From the NCBI GenBank assembly GCA_963803335.1, contig CAWDME010000012.1, positions 496,001 through 560,000 of the forward strand: 64,000 nucleotides of DNA, in the 5' to 3' direction. Under the pieces are notes generated by a model that saw nothing but the letters and a program-made list of their open reading frames with translations, ran no database searches and was not told the DNA's origin. This stretch comes from DASSUW01 sp963803335 (GTDB lineage Bacteria > Actinomycetota > Thermoleophilia > Solirubrobacterales > Solirubrobacteraceae). Positions within the stretch are counted from its first letter, which is position 1, and every line of letters starts with the position of its first letter. Shown one piece after another: positions 52,985 to 60,316 of the stretch. Both the position numbers and the translations under genes were made by a program.

Positions 52985-53017
52985 GGCTTAGCCCGGCGCT
53001 GCGCGGCGGCCCGGGAG

Positions 53018-53031
53018 TAGCCTGCCGCCAC
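53018..53031 (+). promoter_or_regulatory. Predicted -10 box before the encapsulin operon
   Basis: TAGCCT at 53018-53023 lies eight bases before ATG 53032. It is the same sequence as at 2991 and 59394. Confidence 0.5.
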
Positions 53032-53424
53032 ATGGGATTCGATCAGTACCACGAGCCGCCCGAGGAGCTGCCCGCCGAGACCCGGACGTTCGCGCGCCTG
53101 TGCGCGTCACTGACCGAGGAGGCGGAGGCGATCGGCTGGTATGAGCAGCGGCTGGCCGTCGAAACGAACCCGGTGGCGGCGGCCGTCATGCGCAACGCCG
53201 TCGGCGAGGAGTTCAAGCACTTCAGCATGGACCTCGAGTTCCTGCTGCGGCAGAAGCCCGAGTGGCGTGAGATCGCGCGCGGGATCTTGTTCAAGGAGGG
53301 CGACATCGTCGAGCACGGCGAGGAGGCCGAGGCGGCGGCGGACGGCGACGACCCGACGCTCGACCCGGCGCCGACGTACACCGACTCGCTCGGGATCGGA
53401 AGCCTGAAGGGAAGGCGGCCATGA
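53032..53424 (+). CDS. Encapsulated ferritin-like protein (EncFtn cargo)
   Basis: 130 residues. Glu30, Trp36, Tyr37, Glu60 and His63 line up with the ferroxidase residues I know from Rhodospirillum EncFtn (Glu32, Trp38, Tyr39, Glu62, His65). After a flexible acidic linker, the C-terminus carries DSLGIGSLKGR (about residues 118-128), an encapsulin targeting peptide. It should oxidise iron inside the shell encoded by the next gene, with which it overlaps by four bases (ATGA). Confidence 0.9.
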   Translation: MGFDQYHEPPEELPAETRTFARLCASLTEEAEAIGWYEQRLAVETNPVAAAVMRNAVGEEFKHFSMDLEFLLRQKPEWREIARGILFKEGDIVEHGEEAEAAADGDDPTLDPAPTYTDSLGIGSLKGRRP

Positions 53425-54233
53425 GCGGCAACCATCTGCTGCGCGAGCACGCGCCGATCAGCGACGCCGGCTGGGCGCTGATCGACGAGGAGGCGCGCGA
53501 GCGCCTGACCGTCGCGCTCGCCGCGCGCCGGCTCGTCGATTTCTCCGGCCCCCACGGCTGGGACCACTCGGCCGCCAACCTCGGGCGCACCGAGCCGATC
53601 TCCGACGCGCCGTGCGACGGCGTCGTCGCCCTCCGCCGGCGCGTGCTCGCCGTCGCCGAGGTGCGCGCGCCGTTCTCCGTCTCGCTCGACGAGCTGCGCG
53701 CCGGCGACCGCGGGGCCCCCGACGTCGACTTCGACGCGCTCGACGGCGCCGCCCGCAACCTCGCCGTGGCCGAGAACAAGGCGGTCTTCCACGGCTGGGC
53801 GCAGGCCGGCATCGAGGGGATCACCGAGGCCAGCCCGCATCCCGAGGTGCCCCGCGGCGAGGACTTCAACGACTATCCGCGGCCGGTCGCCAAGGCCGTC
53901 GAGCTCCTGCTCCGGCGCGGCGTCGGCGGCCCATACGGCCTCGCGCTCGGGACCGACGACTACACCGGCGTGATCGAGACCGCCGAGCACGGCGGCTACC
54001 CGCTGTTCGACCACCTGCGCCAGATCCTCGATGGCCCGATCGTGTGGTCGCCCGGCGTCAACGGCGCGGTCGTGCTCAGCCAGCGCGGCGGCGACTTCCT
54101 GTTCGACTCCGGGCAGGACATCGCCGTCGGCTTCGAGAGCGCGGACGGCGATGCCGTGCACCTCTATCTCGAGGAGTCGTTCACGTTCCGCGTCGCCACC
54201 CCGGAGGCTGCAGTCGCGCTCGTGCCCACGTAG
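53421..54233 (+). CDS. Encapsulin shell protein, family 1
   Basis: 270 residues with the HK97-like encapsulin landmarks: NHLLREHAPISDAGWALIDEEA at the start, GPHGWDHSAANLGR, then the ENKAVFHGWAQAGIEGI block and YGLALGTDDYTGVIE, and a C-terminal FDSGQDIAVGFES. These assemble into a protein nanocompartment. With the ferritin-like cargo it forms an iron-storage or oxidative-stress compartment. The stop abuts the stop of the convergent YceI gene. Confidence 0.92.
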   Translation: MSGNHLLREHAPISDAGWALIDEEARERLTVALAARRLVDFSGPHGWDHSAANLGRTEPISDAPCDGVVALRRRVLAVAEVRAPFSVSLDELRAGDRGAPDVDFDALDGAARNLAVAENKAVFHGWAQAGIEGITEASPHPEVPRGEDFNDYPRPVAKAVELLLRRGVGGPYGLALGTDDYTGVIETAEHGGYPLFDHLRQILDGPIVWSPGVNGAVVLSQRGGDFLFDSGQDIAVGFESADGDAVHLYLEESFTFRVATPEAAVALVPT

Positions 54234-54740
54234 CTAGCGCGTCAGCACGAGGTCGACGGCGAAGGCGACCTCGTCGGCGACGAGCAGGCGCCCCGCTTCG
54301 CGCAGCGCCTCCCACTCGAGGCCGAACGCCGAGCGGCGGAGCTTGCCGTGGGCCCGCACGCGCACGGCATCGCCGGCGAGCGCCGCGACCGTCACCTCGA
54401 AGGCGATCGGGCGCGTCGCGTCGCGGATCGTCAACGCGCCGTTGAGGCGGTGGGCGCGGATCTCGCCGGTGAGCGCGATGCTCGGGTTGCGGCCGGCGGC
54501 GAAGAACTCGTCGCGCAGCCGCCGATCGCGGATCTCGTTGCCGGTGATCACCGAGGAGACATCGACGAGCCCGTCGACGCGCAGCGCATCGCCGGACGCC
54601 ACGAGGCGGGCACTGAACGAGCCGAAGCGGCCGCGCACGGTCGCGACACCGAAGTGGCGCACGCGGAACCCCACGGCAGAGCGCGCGGGGTCGGCCTGCC
54701 AGACGCCGGCTTCAAGAACGCTGGGTGTGAGGACGCTCAT
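54234..54740 (-). CDS. YceI family protein
   Basis: 168 residues forming the lipocalin-like YceI barrel: WQADPARSAVGFRVRHFGVATVRGRF at the start, DVSSVITGNEIRDRRLRDEFF, and LTGEIRAHRLNGALTIRDATRPIAFEV. YceI proteins bind isoprenoid-like lipids. No signal peptide, so it is a cytoplasmic form. ATG 54740 used. Confidence 0.85.
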   Translation of the reverse strand: MSVLTPSVLEAGVWQADPARSAVGFRVRHFGVATVRGRFGSFSARLVASGDALRVDGLVDVSSVITGNEIRDRRLRDEFFAAGRNPSIALTGEIRAHRLNGALTIRDATRPIAFEVTVAALAGDAVRVRAHGKLRRSAFGLEWEALREAGRLLVADEVAFAVDLVLTR

Positions 54741-54797
54741 CACCCATCGAATCGGCGCACCGGCGCACGGCCTGATCCGCAGATTCCCGCAGACCTC

Positions 54798-55820
54798 CTA
54801 GCTCGGCTCGGCGGCCTTCCACCCGCCCATGACCGCCTCCTCCGGCTCGCCCAGCACCGGGTGCAGGTGCATGGCCGGCGAGTAGCGGCTGGCCGGCGTC
54901 TCGCGCCCGAGCGCCTCCGCCATGGCGCGGACGTGGTGCGGCCCGCCGCCGCAGCAGATCCCGATGTAGCTGACGCCGATGTCGCGCGCGCGGCGGGCGA
55001 AGTCGGCCATCTCGAACCGCGTGCACTGGAACGGCTCGAGCTCGATCGGGAACCGCCGCCGCCCGTCGTCGGACTCGAGCGACTCGAACGCCGGCGTGTG
55101 GAGGGTGGTGTGGTAGGGGACCGGCTGCGCGGCGACCGGAATGTCGACCGCCGCCCGGATGCGCTCGAGCAGCGGCAGCATCGTCTCCGGTCCACGCGAG
55201 CAGTTCAGGCCGACGACGGCCGCGCCCGCGTCGGCGAGGATCCGGCAGGCCTCGACGTAGTCGTAGCCGTCGTACGTCCGCTCCGGCTGCACGCTGGCGA
55301 ACGTCACGAGCGCCGGCAGGCCGAGCTCCGTGCACACGTCGAGGCCGATCAGGGCCTCGCCGACGTGGTCGTAGGTCTCGGCGATGACGAAGTCGACGCC
55401 CTCCTGGACCGCCCAGCCGAGCTGCTCCTCGTACTGCGCGCGGACGACCGGCGAGGACCCGGCCTGGTCGCCCGGGTCGTAGGACCAGGTGTTGCAGATG
55501 TTCCCGGCCACCAACGCTTCGCCCTCGGCCGCGATCTCGCGGGCGATCCGCACGGCCTGGCGGTTCATCGCCTCGAGGTCGCCGGCCCGGCCGACGTCCT
55601 TGAGCTTCTCGCGGTGGGCGTAGTACGTGAGCGCGACCATCACGTCGGCACCGGCGCGCAGGAACTCGCGATGGAGCTGGCGGAGCGCGTCCGGCGCGTC
55701 GAGGATCACCTCCGGGACGTACGGGCCGGCCTTGATGTAGCCGCGCCGCTCGAGCTCGAAGACGTAGCCCTCGGCGCCCACGACGACGCCGTCGGCGAGC
55801 CGCTGCGCGAGCGTCCTCAT
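54798..55820 (-). CDS. Homocysteine S-methyltransferase family protein (BHMT-like)
   Basis: 340 residues. The zinc-ligand cysteines are in GLNCSRGPE and YIGICCGGGP, the standard pattern of cobalamin-independent homocysteine methyltransferases such as betaine-homocysteine methyltransferase. GAEGYVFELERRGY marks the barrel start. ATG 55820 overlaps the FAD oxidase stop by four bases. The methyl donor is not evident; the oxidase upstream may handle its demethylated product. Confidence 0.85.
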   Translation of the reverse strand: MRTLAQRLADGVVVGAEGYVFELERRGYIKAGPYVPEVILDAPDALRQLHREFLRAGADVMVALTYYAHREKLKDVGRAGDLEAMNRQAVRIAREIAAEGEALVAGNICNTWSYDPGDQAGSSPVVRAQYEEQLGWAVQEGVDFVIAETYDHVGEALIGLDVCTELGLPALVTFASVQPERTYDGYDYVEACRILADAGAAVVGLNCSRGPETMLPLLERIRAAVDIPVAAQPVPYHTTLHTPAFESLESDDGRRRFPIELEPFQCTRFEMADFARRARDIGVSYIGICCGGGPHHVRAMAEALGRETPASRYSPAMHLHPVLGEPEEAVMGGWKAAEPS

Positions 55821-56920
55821 CGCACCGCCCCCACGAAGCGCGCCGGGTCGAAGCGGCCGATGTCGTAGCCCGTGTCGCCCTGCAGGGCGCAGTCGGCGAG
55901 CACGCGGCCCACCCACGGCGCGAACTTGTAGCCGGTCCCGCGCCAGCCGACGCCCACGTACGCGTCGTCGAGGCCGGGGATCGCGCCGAGGACGAATTCG
56001 TCGTCGGCCACGAGGTCGTAGTCGCACTGGTCGACATCCTCGACGTCGCGCACGCTCGCGTCGCGCAGGCCGGGCAGGCACTCGGCGATGAAGCTCGCGA
56101 TGCCGTCCAGCCCCGCCCGCTCGCCCGGCAGGTCCGGTGGGTGGTAGTAGCCGATCTTCACAGCGTCGACCACGCCGGGGACGATCGGGTGGACGTAGAT
56201 CCCGGCGTCCAAGTACGCGATCACGGGCATGGCACCGGCCGTGAAGGGCTCACGGTCCCGCGGCGTCAGGTACTTGGCCTCGCTCGGTCGGTCGCGGGTG
56301 ATCGGCACCTGCAGGTCGCAGCCGGGCAAGCCGTCGAGCACCGCGTTCGTGCCGTGGCCGGCCGTGACGACGAGGGCGCGCGCCGGGAACTCCTCGAGCG
56401 CGCCGTCGAACCCTTCGACGATGCGCACACCACGCTCGTCGAGCGCCCGCCGCAGCGCGCGCGTGACGGCCGCCAGGTCGACCACTCCCGCATCGACGTC
56501 GAGGTGCGCGAGGTCGGCGTCCAGGTACGGGAAGCGGCGGCGCAGCGCGGCGCCGTCGAACGACTCGGTGTCCACGCCGAGCTGCTTCAGCGTCTCGAAG
56601 CTCTGCTGCGCGTAGGTGCCGTCGAGGTCCGGCGTGACCGAGCGCTTGGCGATGTTCAGGCACCCGCAGCGGACGAGCACGTCCGTGCCGGTCGCGCGCT
56701 CGAAGTCGCGCCAGAGACCGAACGCCTCGTGCGCGAGGCGCCCGTAGCCGACATCGAGGTAGTCGTTGCGGAACGAGCGCGTGCGGCCGTACGACGCGGT
56801 CGCCGGATCGCCGATCCGGCCCCGCTCGAGCACGACGACGCTCGCCGACCGCGCCGTGGCGTGGTAGGCGGTGAACAGCCCCATCACTCCCCCGCCGACG
56901 ATCACGACGTCGGTGCTCAC
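55817..56920 (-). CDS. FAD-dependent amine oxidase (sarcosine oxidase/DAO-like)
   Basis: 367 residues. VVIVGGGVMGLFTAYHATARSAS gives the dinucleotide motif; YGRTRSFRNDY and GWRGTGYKFAPWVGR near the ends match monomeric sarcosine oxidase/N-methyltryptophan oxidase relatives. I do not see the exact Cys of covalent flavin attachment. GTG 56920 overlaps the upstream cupin stop by four bases. Likely reaction: oxidation or demethylation of an N-methyl amine. Confidence 0.8.
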   Translation of the reverse strand: MSTDVVIVGGGVMGLFTAYHATARSASVVVLERGRIGDPATASYGRTRSFRNDYLDVGYGRLAHEAFGLWRDFERATGTDVLVRCGCLNIAKRSVTPDLDGTYAQQSFETLKQLGVDTESFDGAALRRRFPYLDADLAHLDVDAGVVDLAAVTRALRRALDERGVRIVEGFDGALEEFPARALVVTAGHGTNAVLDGLPGCDLQVPITRDRPSEAKYLTPRDREPFTAGAMPVIAYLDAGIYVHPIVPGVVDAVKIGYYHPPDLPGERAGLDGIASFIAECLPGLRDASVRDVEDVDQCDYDLVADDEFVLGAIPGLDDAYVGVGWRGTGYKFAPWVGRVLADCALQGDTGYDIGRFDPARFVGAVR

Positions 56921-57405
56921 GCCGTCGCCTCGATCGGCCGCAGCTCCTCGGCGTACGAGATCGACTGGCGGCGCAGGGTGCCGTCGGCGTCGATCGCGTA
57001 GCTGCCCATCCGCCACAGCGGCGGCGAGTAGGCGTGGATCGTCACGGCCGGCGTGTCGCTGTCCTGGAGCATGCGGTGCACGTGCGCGGCGTCGAAGTCG
57101 AAGCAGTCACCGGCGCGGTGGCGGAGCGCGCGCGGCGGGCCGCCGAGCACGAGCCGCTCCTCGACCACCTCGCCGTCGACGACGGCGACGGCGCCGCTCG
57201 ACATGTCGTGGTCGTGGAAGCCCGTGTCGTTGCCGTTGCCCCACGAGATGACCCACACGTCGACGTGGGCGTCGCGCCACAGCTGCGCGAAGTGCCGCCC
57301 ACCGGTGTCGTGGCGGACCAGCGGCCGCCACTGTTCAGGGTCGCTGGCCAGCTGCGTGACGAGGTCGCGCAGCTCCGCCTTGCCCAGGTCGTGATTCGCC
57401 CTCAT
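56917..57405 (-). CDS. Cysteine dioxygenase-like cupin
   Basis: 162 residues. The cupin motif GFHDHDMSSGAVAVVDG and a later AAHVHRMLQDSDTPAVTIHAY supply three His ligands for iron, as in cysteine dioxygenase-like proteins. It is the first gene of the three-gene operon and has a clear ATG at 57405. The substrate is probably not cysteine itself, given the partners, but this is inference. Confidence 0.75.
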   Translation of the reverse strand: MRANHDLGKAELRDLVTQLASDPEQWRPLVRHDTGGRHFAQLWRDAHVDVWVISWGNGNDTGFHDHDMSSGAVAVVDGEVVEERLVLGGPPRALRHRAGDCFDFDAAHVHRMLQDSDTPAVTIHAYSPPLWRMGSYAIDADGTLRRQSISYAEELRPIEATA

Positions 57406-57455
57406 GCGCTGATTTCCCCGAGATCTCACGCGGTCTCTCTCCCGGTGAGTTCGTG

Positions 57456-57489
57456 ATGGTGAACCGGTTCACGTGAACCGGTTCACCAT
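57456..57489. promoter_or_regulatory. Two tandem LacI operators in a perfect 34-base palindrome
   Basis: GTGAACCGGTTCAC occurs at 57459-57472 and again, immediately adjacent, at 57473-57486; each is a perfect palindrome, and with the flanking ATG and CAT bases the whole 57456-57489 block is palindromic. CG-centred palindromes of this size are typical LacI-family operators. The site lies between the divergent cupin operon and LacI gene. Confidence 0.85.
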
Positions 57490-57537
57490 TATGCGCCTGC
57501 GATGGCGCCGTTGTCAACGCCGATAGCCTTCTGCGCG

Positions 57538-58545
57538 TTGGAGAGGCATCGGACGACGATCCGCGAGCTCGCCGACTACACCGGGCTGTCCCCTGCTGCG
57601 GTGAGCTACGCGCTGCGCGGCATGCGCGTGTCCGCGGCCACCGAGGAGCGGGTCCGCGCGGCAGCGGAGGAGCTCGGCTACGAGGCCGACCCGATCGCCC
57701 GGGCGCTGGCCGGCGGCGCGACGGGCGTCGTCGGGCTGCTCGTGGGCAGCCTTGCCGATTTCTGGACGCAGGAGCTCGTCCGCGCCGTGCAGCGCGCGCT
57801 CTACGACGCGGAGCGCAGCACGGTCGTCGCCGATGCCGACGGCGAGCCGCTGCGCGAGCTCGAGCTCGCGCAGCGGCTCGTCGACCAGCGCGTCGACGGG
57901 CTCGTGGTAGTGCCGATCGGACCGGCGAGCCGAGGCTGGGCGGCGATCGCGCGGCAGCTGCCGATCGTCACGATCGGGGACGCGCTGCCAGGCGTCGCGC
58001 CGGCCGGCGAGGTGGTCTTCGACAATGACCTCGGCGTGCAGCAGACCCTGCAGCACCTCTCCAGCCGCGGCCACCGGCGCGTCGCCGTCCTCTCGTGGGC
58101 GGTGGAGACGTCGCCCGACCGCGACGCCGAGCGCGCCGTCGCCACCTCGGCCGCCGCGCTCGGGCTCGACTGCCGCATCGTCGCCTGCGCGTACTCGCTC
58201 AACGGCTCGCGCCCGCTCGCGGTCGAGCTGCTCGAGGGCGATGACCGCCCGACCGCGGTGCTGTGCCTATCCGACTCGATCGCTTACGGCGTCTACGCGG
58301 CCTGCGCCGAGCTCGGCCTGTCGATTCCCGGCGACGTCGCGGTCGCGGGGTTCGGCGACCACCCGATCTCACGGCTGCTGGCGCCGCCGCTGACGTCGAC
58401 GGTGTGGAACGTCGAGCAGGCCGCCGAGCGCGCGACCGGCTTCCTGGTGCAGGCGATCCAGGCCGACGGCCCGCAGGCGACGTTGCGCGAGGTCATCGCG
58501 CCGGTGCTCGCCGCGCGCGCATCCACCGGAGCGGGCGCCGCGTGA
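57538..58545 (+). CDS. LacI-family transcriptional regulator
   Basis: 335 residues from TTG 57538, preceded at eight bases by TAGCCT (57524-57529); an ATG at 57502 would add 12 residues and lacks a ribosome binding site. LacI helix-turn-helix TIRELADYTGLSPAAVSYALRG is followed by a periplasmic-binding-protein-like effector domain (GLLVGSLADFWTQELV...GFGDHPISRLLAPPLTS). It should bind the tandem palindromes at 57456-57489 and control the divergent cupin/oxidase/methyltransferase operon. Confidence 0.85.
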   Translation: MERHRTTIRELADYTGLSPAAVSYALRGMRVSAATEERVRAAAEELGYEADPIARALAGGATGVVGLLVGSLADFWTQELVRAVQRALYDAERSTVVADADGEPLRELELAQRLVDQRVDGLVVVPIGPASRGWAAIARQLPIVTIGDALPGVAPAGEVVFDNDLGVQQTLQHLSSRGHRRVAVLSWAVETSPDRDAERAVATSAAALGLDCRIVACAYSLNGSRPLAVELLEGDDRPTAVLCLSDSIAYGVYAACAELGLSIPGDVAVAGFGDHPISRLLAPPLTSTVWNVEQAAERATGFLVQAIQADGPQATLREVIAPVLAARASTGAGAA

Positions 58546-59396
58546 GCGAAACGCCGCGGCGGCTCGCGGTGGTCATGCATCCGAGCCGCCCTCTCGACCG
58601 GGCGCTCGCGACGCTCGAGGCGTGGGCGGCCCGTCATGACGTCGAGGTCGTGCAGGTGTCGGTGCAGGACATCGGGCGCACGGTCTTTCGCCGCGCGGAG
58701 GTGGAGCCCGGCGATGTCGTGATCGCGCTCGGTGGCGACGGCACGGCGCTGTCCGCGCTGCGCGCCGCGATCGGCGTCGGCGCGCCGGTGCTGGCCGTCG
58801 CGTGCGGCAGCGTCGGCGCGCTCAGCGCCGTCACCGGCGAGGAGCTGGGCGGCGCGCTCGAGCGGATCCGCGCCGGTGACTGGACGGCCTGCCCGCTTCC
58901 CGCACTGGCCGTCGGCCCGTCGATCGCCCTGAACGACTTCGTGGTCGTCCGCCGCGGCGCCGGCCAGATCGTCGCCGAGGTCGACGTGGACGGCGAGCTG
59001 TACGTGCGGGTGGCCGGCGACGGGCTGATCATCGCGACCCCTCTCGGGTCCAGCGGCTACACGATGGCGGCCGGCGGGCCGCTGCTCCCGCTGCGCACGC
59101 CGGCGTTCGTCTGCACCCCGCTGGCCATGCACGGCGGGAGCGCGCCGCCGCTCGTGCTCCCCGCCGACGCGGTGCTCAGCATCGACGTGCACCCGAGCTA
59201 CGCCGGCTTCGACGTCGAGTTCGACGGGCAGCGCGAGATGCTCGAGGAGCGCTCGTTCCAGGTCGGCCTCCAGCCCGACGCCGGCATCCTCGTGCGGCTG
59301 TCGGCCGCCGACCAGGGGCTCACGCGGCTGCGCGAGCGCGGCCTGATCGCCGACAGCCCGCGCGCGCTCATCCGGCTCAAGCGGCCCGCGAGGTAG
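58542..59396 (+). CDS. NAD kinase-like protein
   Basis: 284 residues with the ATP-NAD kinase signatures GGDGTALSALRAA and later NDFVVVRRG and ATPLGSSGYTMAAGGPLL. These belong to the NAD kinase/diacylglycerol kinase superfamily; the usual NE/D motif is altered to NDF, and the sequence is divergent, so a different lipid or nucleotide substrate is possible. GTG 58542 overlaps the LacI stop by four bases. Confidence 0.75.
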   Translation: MSETPRRLAVVMHPSRPLDRALATLEAWAARHDVEVVQVSVQDIGRTVFRRAEVEPGDVVIALGGDGTALSALRAAIGVGAPVLAVACGSVGALSAVTGEELGGALERIRAGDWTACPLPALAVGPSIALNDFVVVRRGAGQIVAEVDVDGELYVRVAGDGLIIATPLGSSGYTMAAGGPLLPLRTPAFVCTPLAMHGGSAPPLVLPADAVLSIDVHPSYAGFDVEFDGQREMLEERSFQVGLQPDAGILVRLSAADQGLTRLRERGLIADSPRALIRLKRPAR

Positions 59397-59405
59397 CCTG
59401 AGGTC
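59394..59405 (+). promoter_or_regulatory. Predicted -10 box overlapping a stop codon
   Basis: TAGCCT (59394-59399) begins with the stop codon of the NAD kinase-like gene and lies six bases before ATG 59406. Confidence 0.45.
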
Positions 59406-59654
59406 ATGCCGAAATGGCCCGAGAATCCCGATGATCCCGTCGACCCCGCGATCGCGCCGCTGATCGAGGCGGGTGAGGGCGAGGCGGAAGGCTTCGATGT
59501 CGCTGAAGCGGACCTGATCGAACACGCCGAGCACGGCGACCAGCACGGCACCGACCCGATCTGGCGAGACGCCGCAGGCTTCGACGAGCAGGAGAGCCCG
59601 GGCCTCGACGACGAGCGCTACGGCGTCGCCGACGACGAGGATCCCGAGACCTAG
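59406..59654 (+). CDS. Small acidic hypothetical protein
   Basis: 82 residues, very acidic (long runs of Asp/Glu) and probably disordered. No family recognised. Its TAG overlaps the stop of the convergent TetR gene (CTAG at 59651-59654). The -10 box upstream and the codon-like base use support that it is real. Confidence 0.55.
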   Translation: MPKWPENPDDPVDPAIAPLIEAGEGEAEGFDVAEADLIEHAEHGDQHGTDPIWRDAAGFDEQESPGLDDERYGVADDEDPET

Positions 59655-60253
59655 GCCCGGAGCTCGCGCATGTTCGTCGCGAGCGCTTGCACGGCCCGGT
59701 CGAGGATGGCGAGCAGGTCGGTCTTCCCGTCTTCGCGCATCCACGCGTCGAGCGCGACGATGATCGTGGACGTCATTGCCGAGGCGACGACCTGGATGCT
59801 GAGGTCGCCGGGCTCCAGCCCGCGCTGGCGCGCCAGGTAGGCGGCCAGGAGCTGCTCGCCCTCGCCCTGCGCGTCGCGTAGCCGGGCGCGCAGCTCGGGC
59901 ACCGAAAGGAGCAGCCGCACGCGCAGCAACAGCTCCTCGGGGTTGCGCCGGTAGAGGCCTCCGAGCGCCTCGTAGACGATCGCGCGCATGCTCTCGGCGA
60001 GCGGCTCGTCCGCCGGCCGGGCCTGCAGGAGGTCGGGCGCGATCGGGTCGTACTCGTCCCAGAGGACGACATCCTCCTTCGTCGGGAAGTAGCGGAAGAA
60101 CGTCCGCGGCGAGATCGCGGCGGCGTACGCGATGTCGTCGACCGTCGTGTGCTCCCAGCCCTTCTCGGCGATCACACGCATCGCCTCGCCCTGGATCATC
60201 AGGCGCGTCTTGGTGCGCTTGCGCTCACGCAGGCTGTAGCCCGGCTGGTCCAC
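59651..60253 (-). CDS. TetR-family transcriptional regulator
   Basis: 200 residues. SLRERKRTKTRLMIQGEAMRVIAEKG and VDDIAYAAAISPRTFFRYFPTKEDVV form the TetR DNA-binding domain; the ligand domain is unremarkable. GTG 60253 is used. It lies divergently next to the MFS exporter, with a palindromic operator over the exporter's promoter, the usual repressor-pump arrangement. Confidence 0.88.
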   Translation of the reverse strand: MDQPGYSLRERKRTKTRLMIQGEAMRVIAEKGWEHTTVDDIAYAAAISPRTFFRYFPTKEDVVLWDEYDPIAPDLLQARPADEPLAESMRAIVYEALGGLYRRNPEELLLRVRLLLSVPELRARLRDAQGEGEQLLAAYLARQRGLEPGDLSIQVVASAMTSTIIVALDAWMREDGKTDLLAILDRAVQALATNMRELRA

Positions 60254-60279
60254 ACGCGCATTGTGGCATATCGCGCCTG

Positions 60280-60316
60280 TTTGACAGTCACTGCCAAAAC
60301 GGCGTATTCTGTCGGT
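60280..60316 (+). promoter_or_regulatory. MFS promoter overlapped by a TetR operator
   Basis: A full promoter is visible: TTGACA (60281-60286), 18-base spacer, TATTCT (60305-60310), six bases before ATG 60317. The -35 box lies in the inverted repeat TTTGACAGT-C-ACTGCCAAA (60280-60298; 8 of 9 paired), the likely TetR binding site. Confidence 0.8.
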
